Origin: Laguncularia racemosa
Taxonomy: Eukaryota; Streptophyta; Magnoliopsida; Myrtales; Combretaceae
Assembly: GCA_037954665.1 (NCBI GenBank)
Contig: JBBMOL010000135.1
Coordinates: 315,001-379,000 of the forward strand
Length of the DNA stretch: 64,000 nt
Reading direction: 5' to 3'
How positions within the stretch are numbered: position 1 is the first letter of the stretch; each line of letters starts with the position of its first letter. The notes under the pieces are model-generated. The model made no database searches. It saw only the letters and a list, made by a program, of their open reading frames with translations, and had not been told where the DNA came from. Made by a program: the position numbers and the translations under genes. Shown here in pieces: positions 1-9,663 of the stretch.

Positions 1-5
1 CATTT

Positions 6-107
6 GAGGAGTAGCAAGCTGATGTATTCACTAAAGCTCTTAACAACAGGATATATTATATGTTAGTTTGCAAGTTGGGCATATGTGACATCTATGCACC
101 AACTTGA
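6..107 (+). pseudogene. Element C: 3' end of copia pol (RNase H C-terminus)
   Basis: The frame reads QADVFTKAL, then KLGICDIYAPT and a stop at 105-107. This is the usual C-terminus of Ty1/copia RNase H, just before the polypurine tract. An in-frame TAG at 12-14 shows decay. The rest of this plus-strand element lies off the left edge. It is followed at once by a polypurine tract and an LTR. Confidence 0.85.
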
Positions 108-113
108 GGGGAG

Positions 114-295
114 TGTTGACTAAATAATTTAAGGATAATTAGCCAGAAGATTACTTATTAAATTATAGATTTCTTATTTACTATATTTTTATTTCTTTCC
201 TAGTTTAGCATTATTCTTGTGTATAAATACCTTTGCAATCTATTTGTAAATTAAGATTAGAGAAATAAAGTATTTTCTTTCTCCTAAAATCTTCA
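114..295 (+). repeat. Element C 3' LTR (copia, 182 bp)
   Basis: The LTR starts TGTTGACT directly after the purine tract at 105-113 (TGAGGGGAG) and ends TCTTCA. It has a TATA-like tataaata near 222 and an AATAAA-like signal near 265. Right after it, minus-strand integrase coding of element B begins, so C inserted into B. The matching target duplication would lie left of the window. Confidence 0.8.
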
Positions 296-590
296 GATAT
301 GCTGTTGTAAGAACTGCTTCTCCCCAAGAATGTTTTGGAACATGTGTAGAGAACATAAGGGGTTGTGTTACTTCCAATAAATGTCTATTCTTTCTCTCTG
401 GAACTCCGTTTTGTCGGGATGTATTAATGTATGAACTAAGATGAATTATGCCTTGGTTAAGAAGGTATGTCCTTAGTGTAGACTCAAAATATTCTTTGGC
501 ATTGTTTGTTTTAAGAGCTTGAATCTTGGTTTGAAATTGTGTTTGCACCATTGAATGGAAATTTTGAAATATTTAGACTAGATTTTTCTT
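296..590 (-). pseudogene. Element B: copia integrase core fragment
   Basis: The minus strand reads LKTNNAKEYF, GIIH, QNGVPERKNRHLLE and SWGEAVLTTAYL. These match the second half of the copia integrase catalytic core (D-N-A-K-E-Y-F and the N-G-x-x-E-R-K-N-R-H-L-L signature). The frame ends abruptly where the C LTR begins, and residues from that LTR follow in the open frame. It is a truncated relic. Confidence 0.85.
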
Positions 591-681
591 TCATCAAGAA
601 TACCTAGGTTAACTTAGTATGATCATCAACAAATAATACGAACCATCTTGTTCACGTGATATTTTTTATTTTTGAAGGTCC

Positions 682-993
682 TCATATATAAGTATGAATC
701 ATTGCAAAAGGATGAGATGGTTTATATGAAATGCTAGGATAAGGAGAACGAGTATGTTTAGCTAGCTGGCAAATTTCACACGCAAAAGATTTTGAATTTT
801 TATTGATAAACAATGAAAGAAAAAGTTTCTCGAGATACATGAAATTTGGATGACCAAGGCAAAAATGCCATAACATGACTTCACTATCTTTACTAACATT
901 TAACTGACTCACAACTTTTACTTTCATTTGTTCTTCTAGGTAGAGTTTGGCCTTTAAGGAAATAGAGTCTAGAATGCATCTCAGCATTGCCAA
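682..993 (-). pseudogene. Element B: GAG-pre-integrase / integrase zinc-binding region
   Basis: Motifs LWHFCLGHPNFMYLEKLF and CEICQLAKHTRSPYP are the H-x-x-x-H...C-x-x-C zinc-binding module before the copia integrase core. It is colinear with the protease at 1003-1548 and the integrase core at 296-590 on the same strand. The missing stretch between 590 and 682 is broken by stops and frameshifts. Confidence 0.85.
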
Positions 994-1002
994 TCATCTT
1001 CC

Positions 1003-1548
1003 TCAAATCAAATCCTGAAATTCACATAGGTTTGTAAAAACTTTAGTCACATAGTTAAGGTCATGAGTTAATTTACTAATGGAAAGTAAGTTGCAGTCCA
1101 GCTTGGGAACATGAAGAATAGAATTTAAAATTAGGTCCTTAGAAATAGGAGCAGAACCTAGTCCCGCAACTCTGGTAAATGTTCCGTCTACAATTCTCAC
1201 TATGTAGTCTTCCTTGCATGGACTATACTCATGGAATAGATTGATATCACTAGCCATATGATTCGATGCACCTGAGTCAATGATCCAAGAATTTGCTTGT
1301 TGCTTATTGACAACAAAGGCATTAAAACTTTTACCTTTATGTGCTAATAAACTGGTTTCAGCAGTGAGAGTATTTGTCTGTGTTGATGAGTTTTGTTGAA
1401 ATAACTTTTGTAGCATCTCAAGGTGGTCTTTTGTGAAGGGACTAGTTTCTCTAGGTGTAGGATCATCAGTGGAGGTGGCAGCAGCATTGGCTTGGCTTCC
1501 AAATCGTGAAGGCTTCCAGCCATAGGTTTTTCGTGGATTTTCCAGCAT
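1003..1548 (-). pseudogene. Element B: copia protease and nucleocapsid end
   Basis: The open frame of 181 residues contains SWIIDSGASNHMASD, the copia aspartic protease active site (D-S-G-A). It then reads ILHVPKLDCNLLSISKLT, the conserved protease C-terminal block. The N-terminal residues (KTYGWKPSRF) follow a degenerate zinc-knuckle segment near 1535-1600. The domain itself is well preserved, but the flanking gag and integrase frames are shifted relative to it. Confidence 0.9.
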
Positions 1549-1885
1549 GTCTCTCTAAGATGTCCTGGTTTGTGGTAGTGATCATGCTATGGCCTCCCCT
1601 TTCTTTGACGATTGTCACTGCTGCTGTTGTTAGGGAACCTCTGGGCTGCCCAAGCAGATTCTTCAATGGAAGATGTAAAGTATTGGATCCCATCATGATC
1701 TTCCTCTTACTCTCTTCACGCCTAACTTCAGGAAATGCCTCTCGAGGACTTGGGAGAGGCTTAATTCTCATTACTCTTCCTCTAACATCATTAAGATTCT
1801 TATTGAGGTCGAGAAGAAATTTGAAAATTCGTTTTTGCTCCACAATTTTACGATATAGGGATGAGTCATTAGCACACTTCCAGGT
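1549..1885 (-). pseudogene. Element B: gag C-terminal fragment
   Basis: The minus frame reads WKCANDSSLYRKIVEQKR, FKFLLDLNKNLNDVRG, then LPSPREAFPEVRREESKR. This is the plant copia UBN2/retrotransposon-gag block that precedes the zinc knuckle. Its N-terminal half is absent. At about 1885 the sequence switches to protease coding of a different copia family (element A), so the fragment begins at a recombination or insertion breakpoint, not at a start codon. Confidence 0.8.
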
Positions 1886-2030
1886 ATAGAATTCGAACAT
1901 GTCGAGTTGCTATAGTTACTGATGGTAATGAGGTAGATTTAACAAAATGAGAAAACAGTTGAGGATTACCATAAATATGTTCAGAAGCATTAGAATCAAT
2001 CACCCATGGGCCTAAAGAAGAAGAAGACTG
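1886..2030 (-). pseudogene. Element A: start of copia protease
   Basis: The minus strand reads GPWVIDSNASEHIYGNPQLF, a copia protease active-site region in which the usual D-S-G-A has become D-S-N-A. It continues the element A gag frame and stops at the junction with element B near 1885. The protease is thus cut after about 45 residues. Confidence 0.75.
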
Positions 2031-3009
2031 ACAATATGTGCAAAGGAAGTAGTAGAAGATGATGACTGCTTTGAAGCTTGATACTGAAGATAATTTTCTA
2101 GATCAGCTCCTGTAAGTAGAAGAGTCCTGATGCTGTTCTTCAAATGACGTAGAAGTAGTATTCTGGATGATGTTAGCACGTGAGAGGACGTCCATGTAAC
2201 TTGTGGCATTTGTCTTTAGTATGTCCCCACCGATGACAATAAGTACATCTAGGACGATCTCTTTTATTGCCTCCACGATCTCCACCTTGTGCTTCTCTTG
2301 AATTTATTCGAGCTCTAGGAGCCACATGAGCAGCAAAAGTTGAATTGTCCATGGGAGGAAACCTAGATAAAGGTGCATTAGGGATGGATGAGACACGAAG
2401 AAGGCGGGAGAAAACTTCATCCATAGATGGTACAATAGGACTAGCCAAAATTTGATCACGAATTGGAGCAAGATCAGAACTGAGTGTAGCAAGAATGCAG
2501 ACCATAATGAATTTGTCCCTCTGAGCTAAATCATCATTAAGTGACTGTCCAAGCTGAAGGAGAGAGTTATACTCAGCCTTAATAGATGCCCATTTCTCAA
2601 GAAAATCAGTAATAGCCATACCCGGCTGTCTCAAATTAAGTAGGTTAGAAATTATTAAATACAGACGTTGTATATTATTAGTATAAAGAGTCTTTGCTTG
2701 AATCCATACATCATAGCACGTGCGATAATGATTATAGATTGGATGAAGGGAAGAATTAATTGATTGCCATAAAAGACTCAATAGTAAAGCATAAGCTCGT
2801 ATCCAATTATTTCTATTTTCGTTCTCCACATCCTCTACTCTAGTGATCAAGTGGTCCTGTAAACCTTGACCCATACACCATAACTCGACTGTGGTAGACC
2901 AAGATAAATAATTTGAACTACCCAGTAGTTTCTCGGTTGCAATGGCAGGAGAGGGAGATAATAAGCTTGAAAAATGACTAATTTTTGATGATGAACTATC
3001 ATAAGCCAT
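2031..3009 (-). pseudogene. Element A: copia gag polyprotein
   Basis: A 278-residue open frame (2173-3009) starts MAYDSSSSKISHF. It contains EKLLGSSNYLSWSTTVELW (the gag N-terminal block), then LYLIISNLLNLRQPGMAITDFLEKW (UBN2-type gag). Near the end is the zinc knuckle CTYCHRWGHTKDKCHKLHG (C-x2-C-x4-H-x4-C). It then goes out of frame into a Ser-rich linker towards the protease at 1886-2030. This is one of the longest undamaged gag frames in the window. The upstream leader and tRNA-Met primer site support the start. Confidence 0.85.
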
Positions 3010-3462
3010 ATTGGATTAAGAGAGCACCTTAAAAAAGAATGAGAAAGGTGAAAAGAACAAACAAACAGTGGTGATTGGTGATGGTTGGCGGCGGTTGGTG
3101 GTTGTCGGCGGCGGATGGTGGCAGACGACGATGAAGAGTAGTTCTTGTTGACGGACGACGATGAACAAGCTTGGTGGACGACGTGGAGGAGCTTTGAACC
3201 CTTGAATAAGTAGATATAAGAGATGACGGTGATGTAGCGACACGTGACAGCGCGTGGAGAAGCTTCCGGCGACAAGACTTTTGGGATTTGACACTGGAGA
3301 AGAGAGGAACATGGTGATGTGATCAGATTTTAAATCTGACATCGGAAAATGCCTCCCCGCCGAAATTAGGGTTCGGTGAACAGTACTCTCCGAAATTAGG
3401 GGTCTTTTTTTTTTAAGTGTTTGGGCTAATTTAGGGTTTCTCGTTCTTAGGCTCTGATACCA
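3010..3462 (-). other. Element A leader and primer-binding site
   Basis: This is the untranslated leader between the 5' LTR and gag, with GGCGGC/GACGACG-rich low-complexity sequence at 3085-3200. On the minus strand the first 12 bases, at 3462-3451, are TGGTATCAGAGC. That is an exact match to the plant initiator tRNA-Met primer-binding site, directly adjoining the LTR. Confidence 0.85.
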
Positions 3463-3571
3463 TGTTAAGAGGAAAGGATGAAAACAAAGAAAGAAGAGAA
3501 ACTCTAAATCATATATTTTATTGAACTATATAAGTATTTATATACGTATACACACTTAGCATATTCTAACA
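3463..3571 (-). repeat. Element A 5' LTR (very short, 109 bp)
   Basis: Bounded by TGTTA/TAACA inverted ends and directly abutting the primer-binding site. Read on the minus strand it has a TATATAAATA box, an AATAAA signal and a pyrimidine-rich end, so it looks complete despite its size. On the far side is gag of element D, into which A inserted. The partner LTR was lost with the 3' part of A. Confidence 0.75.
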
Positions 3572-4035
3572 CAGTGATATTTCCTTGACATAAATTATGT
3601 AGATTAGCTTAACTTCAAACAATTCTGTTGTATTTTCTGTGCTGGATTATGTTTCTCTAGCAACATCTCATATCTCCTTTGCAGTTTCGTATAGAAGAAA
3701 ATTCTCTCCAATATCATTGTTCATGGAATTGATCAGCCATGACATAACCATATGGTTCTCAGCCTTCCAACTTTTGAAATTGGGATCATCCTTGGAATTT
3801 CGACATCCCTAGTGAGATAGTCATCCTTACCCTTTCCACAAATAAACATCATTACGAATTGTGACCATTGTAGATAATTTTGTCCGTTGAGTTTGTGGCT
3901 AGTGATGAGAAAAGGGATGGCTTTGGTTCCTCCAGGATGACCTCTTGTAGATGGCGGATTGGAGGTGACTTCTGATGTTGACGAGGAGTCTTTCTATGGC
4001 CATACCATATTTTGTCATGAAGAATTAGGTATACA
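3572..4035 (-). pseudogene. Element D: copia gag N-terminal fragment
   Basis: The minus strand, across frameshifts, carries the gag block W-x-A-E-N-H-M-V-M-S-W-L-I-N-S-M followed by LLYETAKEIWDVARE. This is typical of plant copia gag with a DUF4219/UBN2 core. The frame is heavily damaged and is cut by the LTR of element A at 3571. Confidence 0.7.
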
Positions 4036-4053
4036 GAGGTAGCTCTAATACCA

Positions 4054-4271
4054 TATGGAATTTGAGATAAATTTTCTTACTACATTAGGAAAGTCACTAA
4101 ATCTGGTAACAATCTTACTAATAGAGGAAAAACTCCACAAATTAAGGGATCTTGATTTGTATGACCTGATTAGATCCTTTATAGATATATCTAAATTAAG
4201 AAATTAAATAAAATTGGAAATAAATAAATTAAATATGAAATTCGAATCTAAATCTTGCGAGAATTTCCACA
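4054..4271 (-). repeat. Element D 5' LTR (218 bp) with primer site at 4042-4053
   Basis: The plus strand reads GCTCTAATACCA at 4042-4053 (tRNA-Met primer site with one mismatch), then TATGGAATTTG, ending AATTTCCACA. The ends are imperfect inverted repeats. Beyond 4271 begins plus-strand reverse transcriptase coding of element E, so D inserted into E. The putative target bases are AAACC (4272-4276). Confidence 0.7.
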
Positions 4272-4635
4272 AAACCAAACAGAAGTTGATCTCCCACATG
4301 ACACTATAGCTTTTGGGTTAAGTGGTTTTCAATATTAAACATAAGGTAGATGGTGGTGTAAAGATATAAGCCTCAACTAATTGCTCAAGGACACCCAACT
4401 CATGGAATTAGTTATGAAGAGACTTTTGCTCCATTTGTAAAATTTATCTATTTTTGGTTATTTATTCATTGGCTACTAATATAGATTAACCATTACATTA
4501 ACTTGATCTAAAAAATACTTTCTTGAATGGATATTTGAAAGAGGAAATCTATAGGAAGACTTGACCTGGTTGTGGATTAGACAAAGGGGTTAAATGGTGT
4601 CGATTTGCTTACGATGATCAAAGACAAGTAGATCA
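4272..4635 (+). pseudogene. Element E: copia reverse transcriptase, first part
   Basis: Plus-strand fragments read VDLPHD, KHKVDGG, then RYKPQLIAQGHPTHGISYEE, TFAPFVKF and a decayed K-N-A-F-L-N-G-Y-L block. This is the N-terminal half of copia reverse transcriptase, with stops and frameshifts. It stops in the middle of the D-H-T-L-F block, exactly where element F inserted. The continuation is at 9029. Confidence 0.85.
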
Positions 4636-4640
4636 TACTC

Positions 4641-4826
4641 TATCAAAAAATAGAGTTTAAATCTTATTCTCATTGATTATTCCATTAGGAATTTATATAA
4701 CATAGAATAGTTACAATATTAATTAGGAAACTTTCCTAAAAAATAATTTCCTAAACTATATCTGTACAATATTTAAAAATAAATACATATAATCTCTAAA
4801 AAATAAATACATATATTTTTTCTACA
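4641..4826 (-). repeat. Element F 3' LTR
   Basis: This 186-bp LTR is nearly identical to 8844-9023. It starts TATCAAAAAATAGAG and ends TTTTTTCTACA. The adjacent internal sequence (minus strand AGCTTGAGGGGGAG) is the polypurine tract. Confidence 0.95.
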
Positions 4827-4832
4827 CTCCCC

Positions 4833-6519
4833 CTCAAGCTGGTGAATTGGAACTTCCCATTCCAAGCTTGGACGCAATCCTCTCAAATGTTGAACTATTC
4901 AACCCTTTGGTGAGAATGTCTGCAAGCTATCCATGTGTTGATACATATGGAGTGCATATTAGGCCACTGTTCAATTTTTCCTTGATGAAATGCCTATCAA
5001 TCTCAATGTGCTTAGTTCGATCATGGTGAACTGAGTTGTGAGCTATGCTTATTACTGACTTATTGTCACAATAAAGCTTCGTTGGCCCAACCAATTAATC
5101 TTTAAGTCTTTAAGGATGATTTTCAACCATAGTAGTTCACATATTGTGCCATTGCACAAAATTCTGCTCAACACTAGACCGTGCAACCACACTTTGTTTC
5201 TTACTTCTCCATGTCACTAGATTTCCTCTAATAAAAGTGCAATACCCTATTGTTGATCGCCTATCAACTAGTCTGCATCAGTGTAGGCTTCAAGAGATCA
5301 TTATATCTTTCAAACAAAATCCCCCTTCCTAGTGTTCCTTTGTTGTACTGTAGAATTCTATATGTAGCTTGTAAATGAGTCTTTCTTGGGCTATGCATGA
5401 ATTGACTTATCAAACTTACTGTATAAGCTATATTAGGTCTAGTATGAGACAAGTAAATGAGTTGTTCGACAAAATGCCGATACATTTCTCTGTTCACTAT
5501 GGCATCTTCTTCTGCATTCCCTAGTTTATGATTCAGGTCTCTAGGGGTACTTGCTAGTTTACATGCAGCTTGTCCTGTCTCTTTAAGCAAATCGGTCACA
5601 TATTTCTGTTAGGATATAAAAATCCTCCTTTTTGAATGAGCAACTTCAATTCCTAAGAAATACTTTAATCTCCCCAACAACTTGATCTCGAATTCTTTAG
5701 CTAGGCATTGACTCAAAACCTATTGTTCTCTTTCATCATTTTCAGTCAAAATGATGTCATTCGCATACACTAGTAAGGTTGTCATCCCTTCTGAAGTTGA
5801 GTGTTTGACGAACAAAGTATGGTTTCCTTGACTTTGTTTGTATCCTGAAGCCAACATAACTCTAGAAAATCTCTCAAACCATGCTCGAGGAGATTGTTTT
5901 AGACCATATAAAGCTTTATTCAACTTACACACTGTGTTAGTACTTATATTTTTCCTGTACCCAGGTGGGACTTACATATAAATCTCATCCTCTAGTTCTC
6001 CATGCAGGAATGCATTTTTCACATCAAACTATTGTAACTCCCACCTAAGGTTAGCAGCTAGGGACAAAATGACTCTTACTATGTTCATCTTTGCAACTGG
6101 TGCAAATGTTTCCGATAGTCAATTCCGTAAGTTTGTGTGTATCCTTTAGCTACTAACCTTGCCTTATATCTCTCAATGAACCTATTAGCCTTATACTTTA
6201 CTGTATAGACCCATTTGCAATCTACAAACCTCTTTCTTGTTAGCAATTTGACCAGTTCCCAAGTCCTATTTTTCTCAAGAGCCTCCATTTCAATATCCAT
6301 GGCTTGCTTCCATTTTTCATTAGATAATGCTTCAGATAGGGTAGTAGGAAGGGTGACGGTGTTAAGATTGACAAGAAAGGCTCTGTAGTTAGGGGAGAAT
6401 TTTTGGAAAGAAAGGTAGTGTGACAAGGGGTATAGTGGTCTTTTTGTGCACTCTCTTTTCTTTCCTAAGGGCAATTGGAAGGTTCTAATTATCATCATTA
6501 TTTTGTGGTTCAGTTTCAC
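4833..6519 (-). pseudogene. Element F: copia RT and RNase H remnants
   Basis: RT pieces lie at 6085-6519 (TLSEALSNEKWKQAMDIEME, RKRFVDCKWVYTVKYKANR, KARLVAKGYTQTYGIDYRK) and 5720-5932 (LNKALYGLKQSPRAWFERFS, then LLVYANDIILT). In the latter the Y-V-D-D catalytic box has become Y-A-N-D. The RT-RNase H connection is at 5264-5599 (LIYLSHTRPNIAYTVSLISQ). RNase H near 4850-5100 is in broken frames, up to the polypurine tract. Loss of one catalytic Asp plus several stops make it inactive. Confidence 0.9.
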
Positions 6520-7486
6520 TTTGCAAAGCTAGACAATAAGAAATTGTTACCTCATTTAAAGGAGTCGAGTCAGATTCTTGAACTTGCACAAATTCTGGAA
6601 TGTAAATGTCTCTTTTTTGTCTTGAGTACAGCAAGTTCTTACCAAATCGCACGTATTCAAGAATAGGTTTTTTAGGGTTAGAAACATGTGGGCTAGTAGT
6701 TGGAGACTCAACTGATGTGGACTCAACAAGTGTGGGCTGATGGGATTGAGTTAGTAGAGAAAGATCGTTCAACTCAAGAAGAAAACTCTCCAAACTCACC
6801 TTATCTTCCCTAAAGCTCTCCTCCTGAAGATAAGGTTGGGTGAAATATGCTTTTTGCTCACAGAAAGTGACATCCCTCGATACAAAAAATTTTTTAGATG
6901 GAGGGCGATAGCACTTATATCCTTTTTGAGTTGAGGAATATCCCCAAAAAACACACTTTAGGACTCGAGGATCAAATTTCCCTCTGTTTTAATTATGGAC
7001 ATGAACAAAGGATACACACCCAAAAATGCGAGGTGTAAGATGATTTGTGATGGACAAATTTGGATAGAAAGAAGAAAGTACTTCCATTGGACTCTTGAAT
7101 CCTGATACTCGAGTGGGAAGTCTATTAATAAGATATTTGGCTGTGAGAACAGCTTCTCTCCAAAAATGTTTTGGAACACATTTTTGGAATAACAATGCTC
7201 GTGTTTGATCTAAAAGATGTCCATTTTTCCTCTCAGCCACACCATTTTATTGTGGTTTTTTGACACATGAAGATTCATGAATTATTCCCTCTTTTTCACA
7301 ATAAGGAGTGATGATTTGATTGAAATAATCCCGAGCATTATCAGATCTTAGTCTTTTAATACTCTCACAAAACTGATATTTTATCATTGAAAAGAAATTA
7401 AGGAACACAGAACTGACATTAGATTTATGCTTGAGCAAGAAAACCCAGGTGACTCGCGTACAGTCATCAATGAAAGTTAAAACCAT
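6485..7486 (-). pseudogene. Element F: copia integrase
   Basis: The frame at 7247-7486 reads VLTFIDDCTRVTWVFLLKHK and LRSDNARDYFN (catalytic Asp region). The frame at 6989-7240 reads AERKNGHLLDQTRALLFQK and KHFWREAVLTAKYLINRLPT. The segment at 6485-6799 is the low-complexity linker to RT. In many copies the expected sequence between the first two frames is ...NGVAERKN; here a stop interrupts it. Confidence 0.9.
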
Positions 7487-7908
7487 CGTGCTTCAAAAAC
7501 ATTAGAAATAGTGGAGGGACCCCACATATCTATATGAATAAGATAAAAAGGAAAAGTACTTCTTTTATTACTTATTGGAAAAGGCACATGCTTGTGTTTA
7601 GCAAACTCACACACCTCACAATGAAGACTCTCAACATCAAATTTAGAAAATAATGAAGGAAATAAAACTTTAACAATCCTAAAGGATGGATGACCTAAAC
7701 GGTAATGATAAAGAAAGGCTCTTTCTTTATTGGATAAGATAGATTTAGACATGAAAGAATGAGAAAATCTGTTCTTGAAAACGCTCGCTTTAGTTGACTC
7801 TTCAAGGCAATAAAGACCTTCCCGTTCTTTAGTAAGTCTAATCATCCTTCTCGAATCCTTTTCCTGAAATATACAATAATTATTGTAAAATGTCACTTTG
7901 CAAGACAA
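7477..7908 (-). pseudogene. Element F: GAG-pre-integrase domain
   Basis: An open frame of 143 residues contains YHYRLGHPSFRIVKVLFPSL and CEVCEFAKHKHVPFP (H-x3-H...C-x2-C zinc module), then HIDMWGPSTISN, the start of the integrase core. It overlaps the next integrase frame by a few bases out of phase, which indicates a frameshift near 7480. Confidence 0.9.
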
Positions 7909-8135
7909 ATCTTGTGTGAGTTTCTGTATAGAAATAAGATTGGTAGATAATTTGGTAACATGGAGGACATTTGTTAAGGTTATGGATGAGTTGATTCAGA
8001 CATCTCCTATACCAGCTACAGTTGCTAGGGTTTCATTTTTAGTGGCAATTTTCTTATTACTTAGATATGGAGTGTATGGAAAAATATTTGGAAGAGTGGG
8101 TTATGTGGTCAGTGGCTCTTGAATCCATGATCCAA
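7909..8135 (-). pseudogene. Element F: copia protease remnant
   Basis: The minus strand at about 8070-8135 reads WIMDSRATDHITHSS. This is the copia protease active-site block with D-S-G-A changed to D-S-R-A. The downstream part of the domain contains several stops. It lies in the correct place between the zinc knuckle and the pre-integrase domain. Confidence 0.75.
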
Positions 8136-8358
8136 GAGTATTGTAAGGGTGTTTCTGAGACATTAAATCAAAATGAAAGAAGCTTCTCACCTGAATATGC
8201 TAAAGAACAAATACCTGAAGGTTTCTCCATGTTACTAAGGAAGGATCTCACCCTTTTAATCTCCTCTTGATTCAAACTGGTTGACTCTTGTCGATTCTCT
8301 TCCTTTGTTGCATCAATTGCAATGTGAGCCTATCCTGGACCATGAGATGGACTACTTT

Positions 8359-8604
8359 CTACCCCCACTCACGACTCGAAGGCTTCCTGTGTAATTTCCA
8401 GCATTTTTCCTTAGTGTGACGTGGCTTTTTACAATAAATGCACCATAATTCTTCTTGATTCAAGCTCTTAAATTGAACATTTTTTACCCTGGCAACGTTG
8501 CTAGAACAATAGAAGATGATCGGTGACCCTAGCGATTCCGATGACCAACAGAAACATTGCTCCGGTGACCCTAGCGACTTTGGCGACCAACAAAACATCA
8601 ACAA
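8359..8604 (-). pseudogene. Element F: gag remnant with zinc knuckle
   Basis: Only the nucleocapsid end of gag remains: LWCIYCKKPRHTKEKCWKLH, a C-x2-C-x4-H-x4-C knuckle with the usual Gly before His replaced by Arg. Upstream sequence is leader with a 50-bp tandem duplication (about 8520-8604; GACCCTAGCGA... repeated). The main capsid-like gag domain is therefore deleted. Confidence 0.8.
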
Positions 8605-8843
8605 AGATGGAACACGAATTTCGGTAACCCTATTGGCTCCAGTGACCCACGGCGATCATAGATCGTGCCACTGTAGTTCATGCGAGTTCGCCCAGTGACT
8701 CCAAGTAGACTTCGGCGACTCGTGGGTGAGAGAGCTGGTCGGGTTTAAGAGAATTTCGGCGATGAAGGCCGAAAAATTAGGGGTCCAGTGATGAAGGCCA
8801 GAAAAAAATTATGATTTTGTAAACCCCAAAAGCTCTGGTATCA

Positions 8844-9023
8844 TATAAAAAAATAGAGTTCAAATTTCATTGATTATTCCACTAGGAATTTATATAACAT
8901 AGAATAGTTACAATATTAATTAGGAAACTTTTCTAAAAAATAATTTCCTAAACTATATCTATACAATATCTAAAAATAAATATATATAATCTCTAAAAAT
9001 TAAATACATATATTTTTTCTACA
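8844..9023 (-). repeat. Element F 5' LTR and adjoining primer site
   Basis: A 180-bp LTR pairing with 4641-4826. On the plus strand GCTCTGGTATCA at 8832-8843 is the tRNA-Met primer site with two transitions. The LTR starts TATA... where TG is expected, consistent with a later mutation, and ends TTTCTACA. Confidence 0.9.
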
Positions 9024-9028
9024 TACTC

Positions 9029-9290
9029 TATTCATGAAAATTGCGGGGATGGAAAAAGGTTTATTATGATTGTTTATGTAGATATTGTTATCATTACTAG
9101 TGATGACTCACATAAAATTGGGAATATGGAAAGGATGCTCAAGGGTGAATTCAAGGTGGTACTAGGAAAGTTGTAGAGTCTTTTAGGGATAGGGGCATCT
9201 AGGAGTAAAAAGGAACTCCTATTTCCAAAAGAAATTATGTGCTTAATTTGTTAAAAAGTGTAGAAAAGTCCATTATTTTATTATATATTT
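9029..9290 (+). pseudogene. Element E: reverse transcriptase, second part
   Basis: This resumes the frame cut at 4635. It reads FMKIAG, then in a shifted frame MIVYVDIVIITSDDSHKI (Y-V-D-I for the catalytic Y-V-D-D), ERMLKGEFKV and NYVLNLLKSVEK. The remainder of RT and all RNase H are absent, and LTR-like sequence follows. Together with 4272-4635 it shows that element E hosted insertions D, F and G. Confidence 0.85.
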
Positions 9291-9488
9291 TGGTTGTATT
9301 TATTCTTCCGGTTTTTTCTTATTTCTTCTACGGTTATTCTAGTTATTCTAGATTAGCTAGCAGACTTAGGAGATTTGAGTTTATCTGTATTTAGTTTAGA
9401 TCTAATCTGATCTAACCTAACCTTAAAGGATTATCCTTATCCATTGGACAAGCTATGACCTACATGTATTTAAACTTGCGATATGAAT
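9291..9488 (+). repeat. Element E: LTR-like tail, interrupted by G
   Basis: AT-rich sequence with a tatttaaa TATA-like box near 9468. It continues after element G at 14438-14484 with AATAAAGAA and a pyrimidine-rich end. It resembles the R/U5 part of a copia LTR in plus orientation. No partner LTR is available to confirm the borders. Confidence 0.45.
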
Positions 9489-9663
9489 TGTAATTGTAAG
9501 GAAAAGAGAGAAAATTATGTATGCTTTATTGATTCATAGGTTACACATATATATACAAGTTTTAATAAACTAAAAAAGGAAATTAAATATATTAAGTTCT
9601 ATTTTAAGACTAATATATAACGGTATCCTAGTTTAACACTAATATAATTTACAACTTATAACA
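9489..9663 (-). repeat. Element G 3' LTR
   Basis: A 175-bp LTR, TGTAATTGTAAGG ... CTTATAACA. Internal neighbour on the minus strand is AGCTTGAGAGGAAG, the polypurine tract. It differs from 14270-14432 by a short indel (GA repeat) and scattered substitutions. Confidence 0.95.

Larger units (their letters stand above)
4641..9023 (-). mobile_element. Element F: complete-ended copia retrotransposon
   Basis: The two LTRs (4641-4826 and 8844-9023) are flanked by the exact 5-bp target duplication TACTC (4636-4640 and 9024-9028). The internal order on the minus strand is primer site, short gag remnant, protease, pre-integrase, integrase, RT, RNase H, polypurine tract. The 4.4-kb length is short because most of gag is missing between the leader and the zinc knuckle. 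All frames are interrupted, so it is dead. It sits inside the reverse transcriptase of element E. Confidence 0.95.

Noticed and set aside
1506..1889. 127-residue plus-strand frame
   Set aside because: It is the antisense shadow of element B gag and protease on the minus strand, with no motif of its own.
3451..3462. GCTCTGATACCA as a tRNA gene end
   Set aside because: It is the primer-binding site beside an LTR; no tRNA cloverleaf precedes it. The same holds for the sites at 14258, 32768 and 55594.
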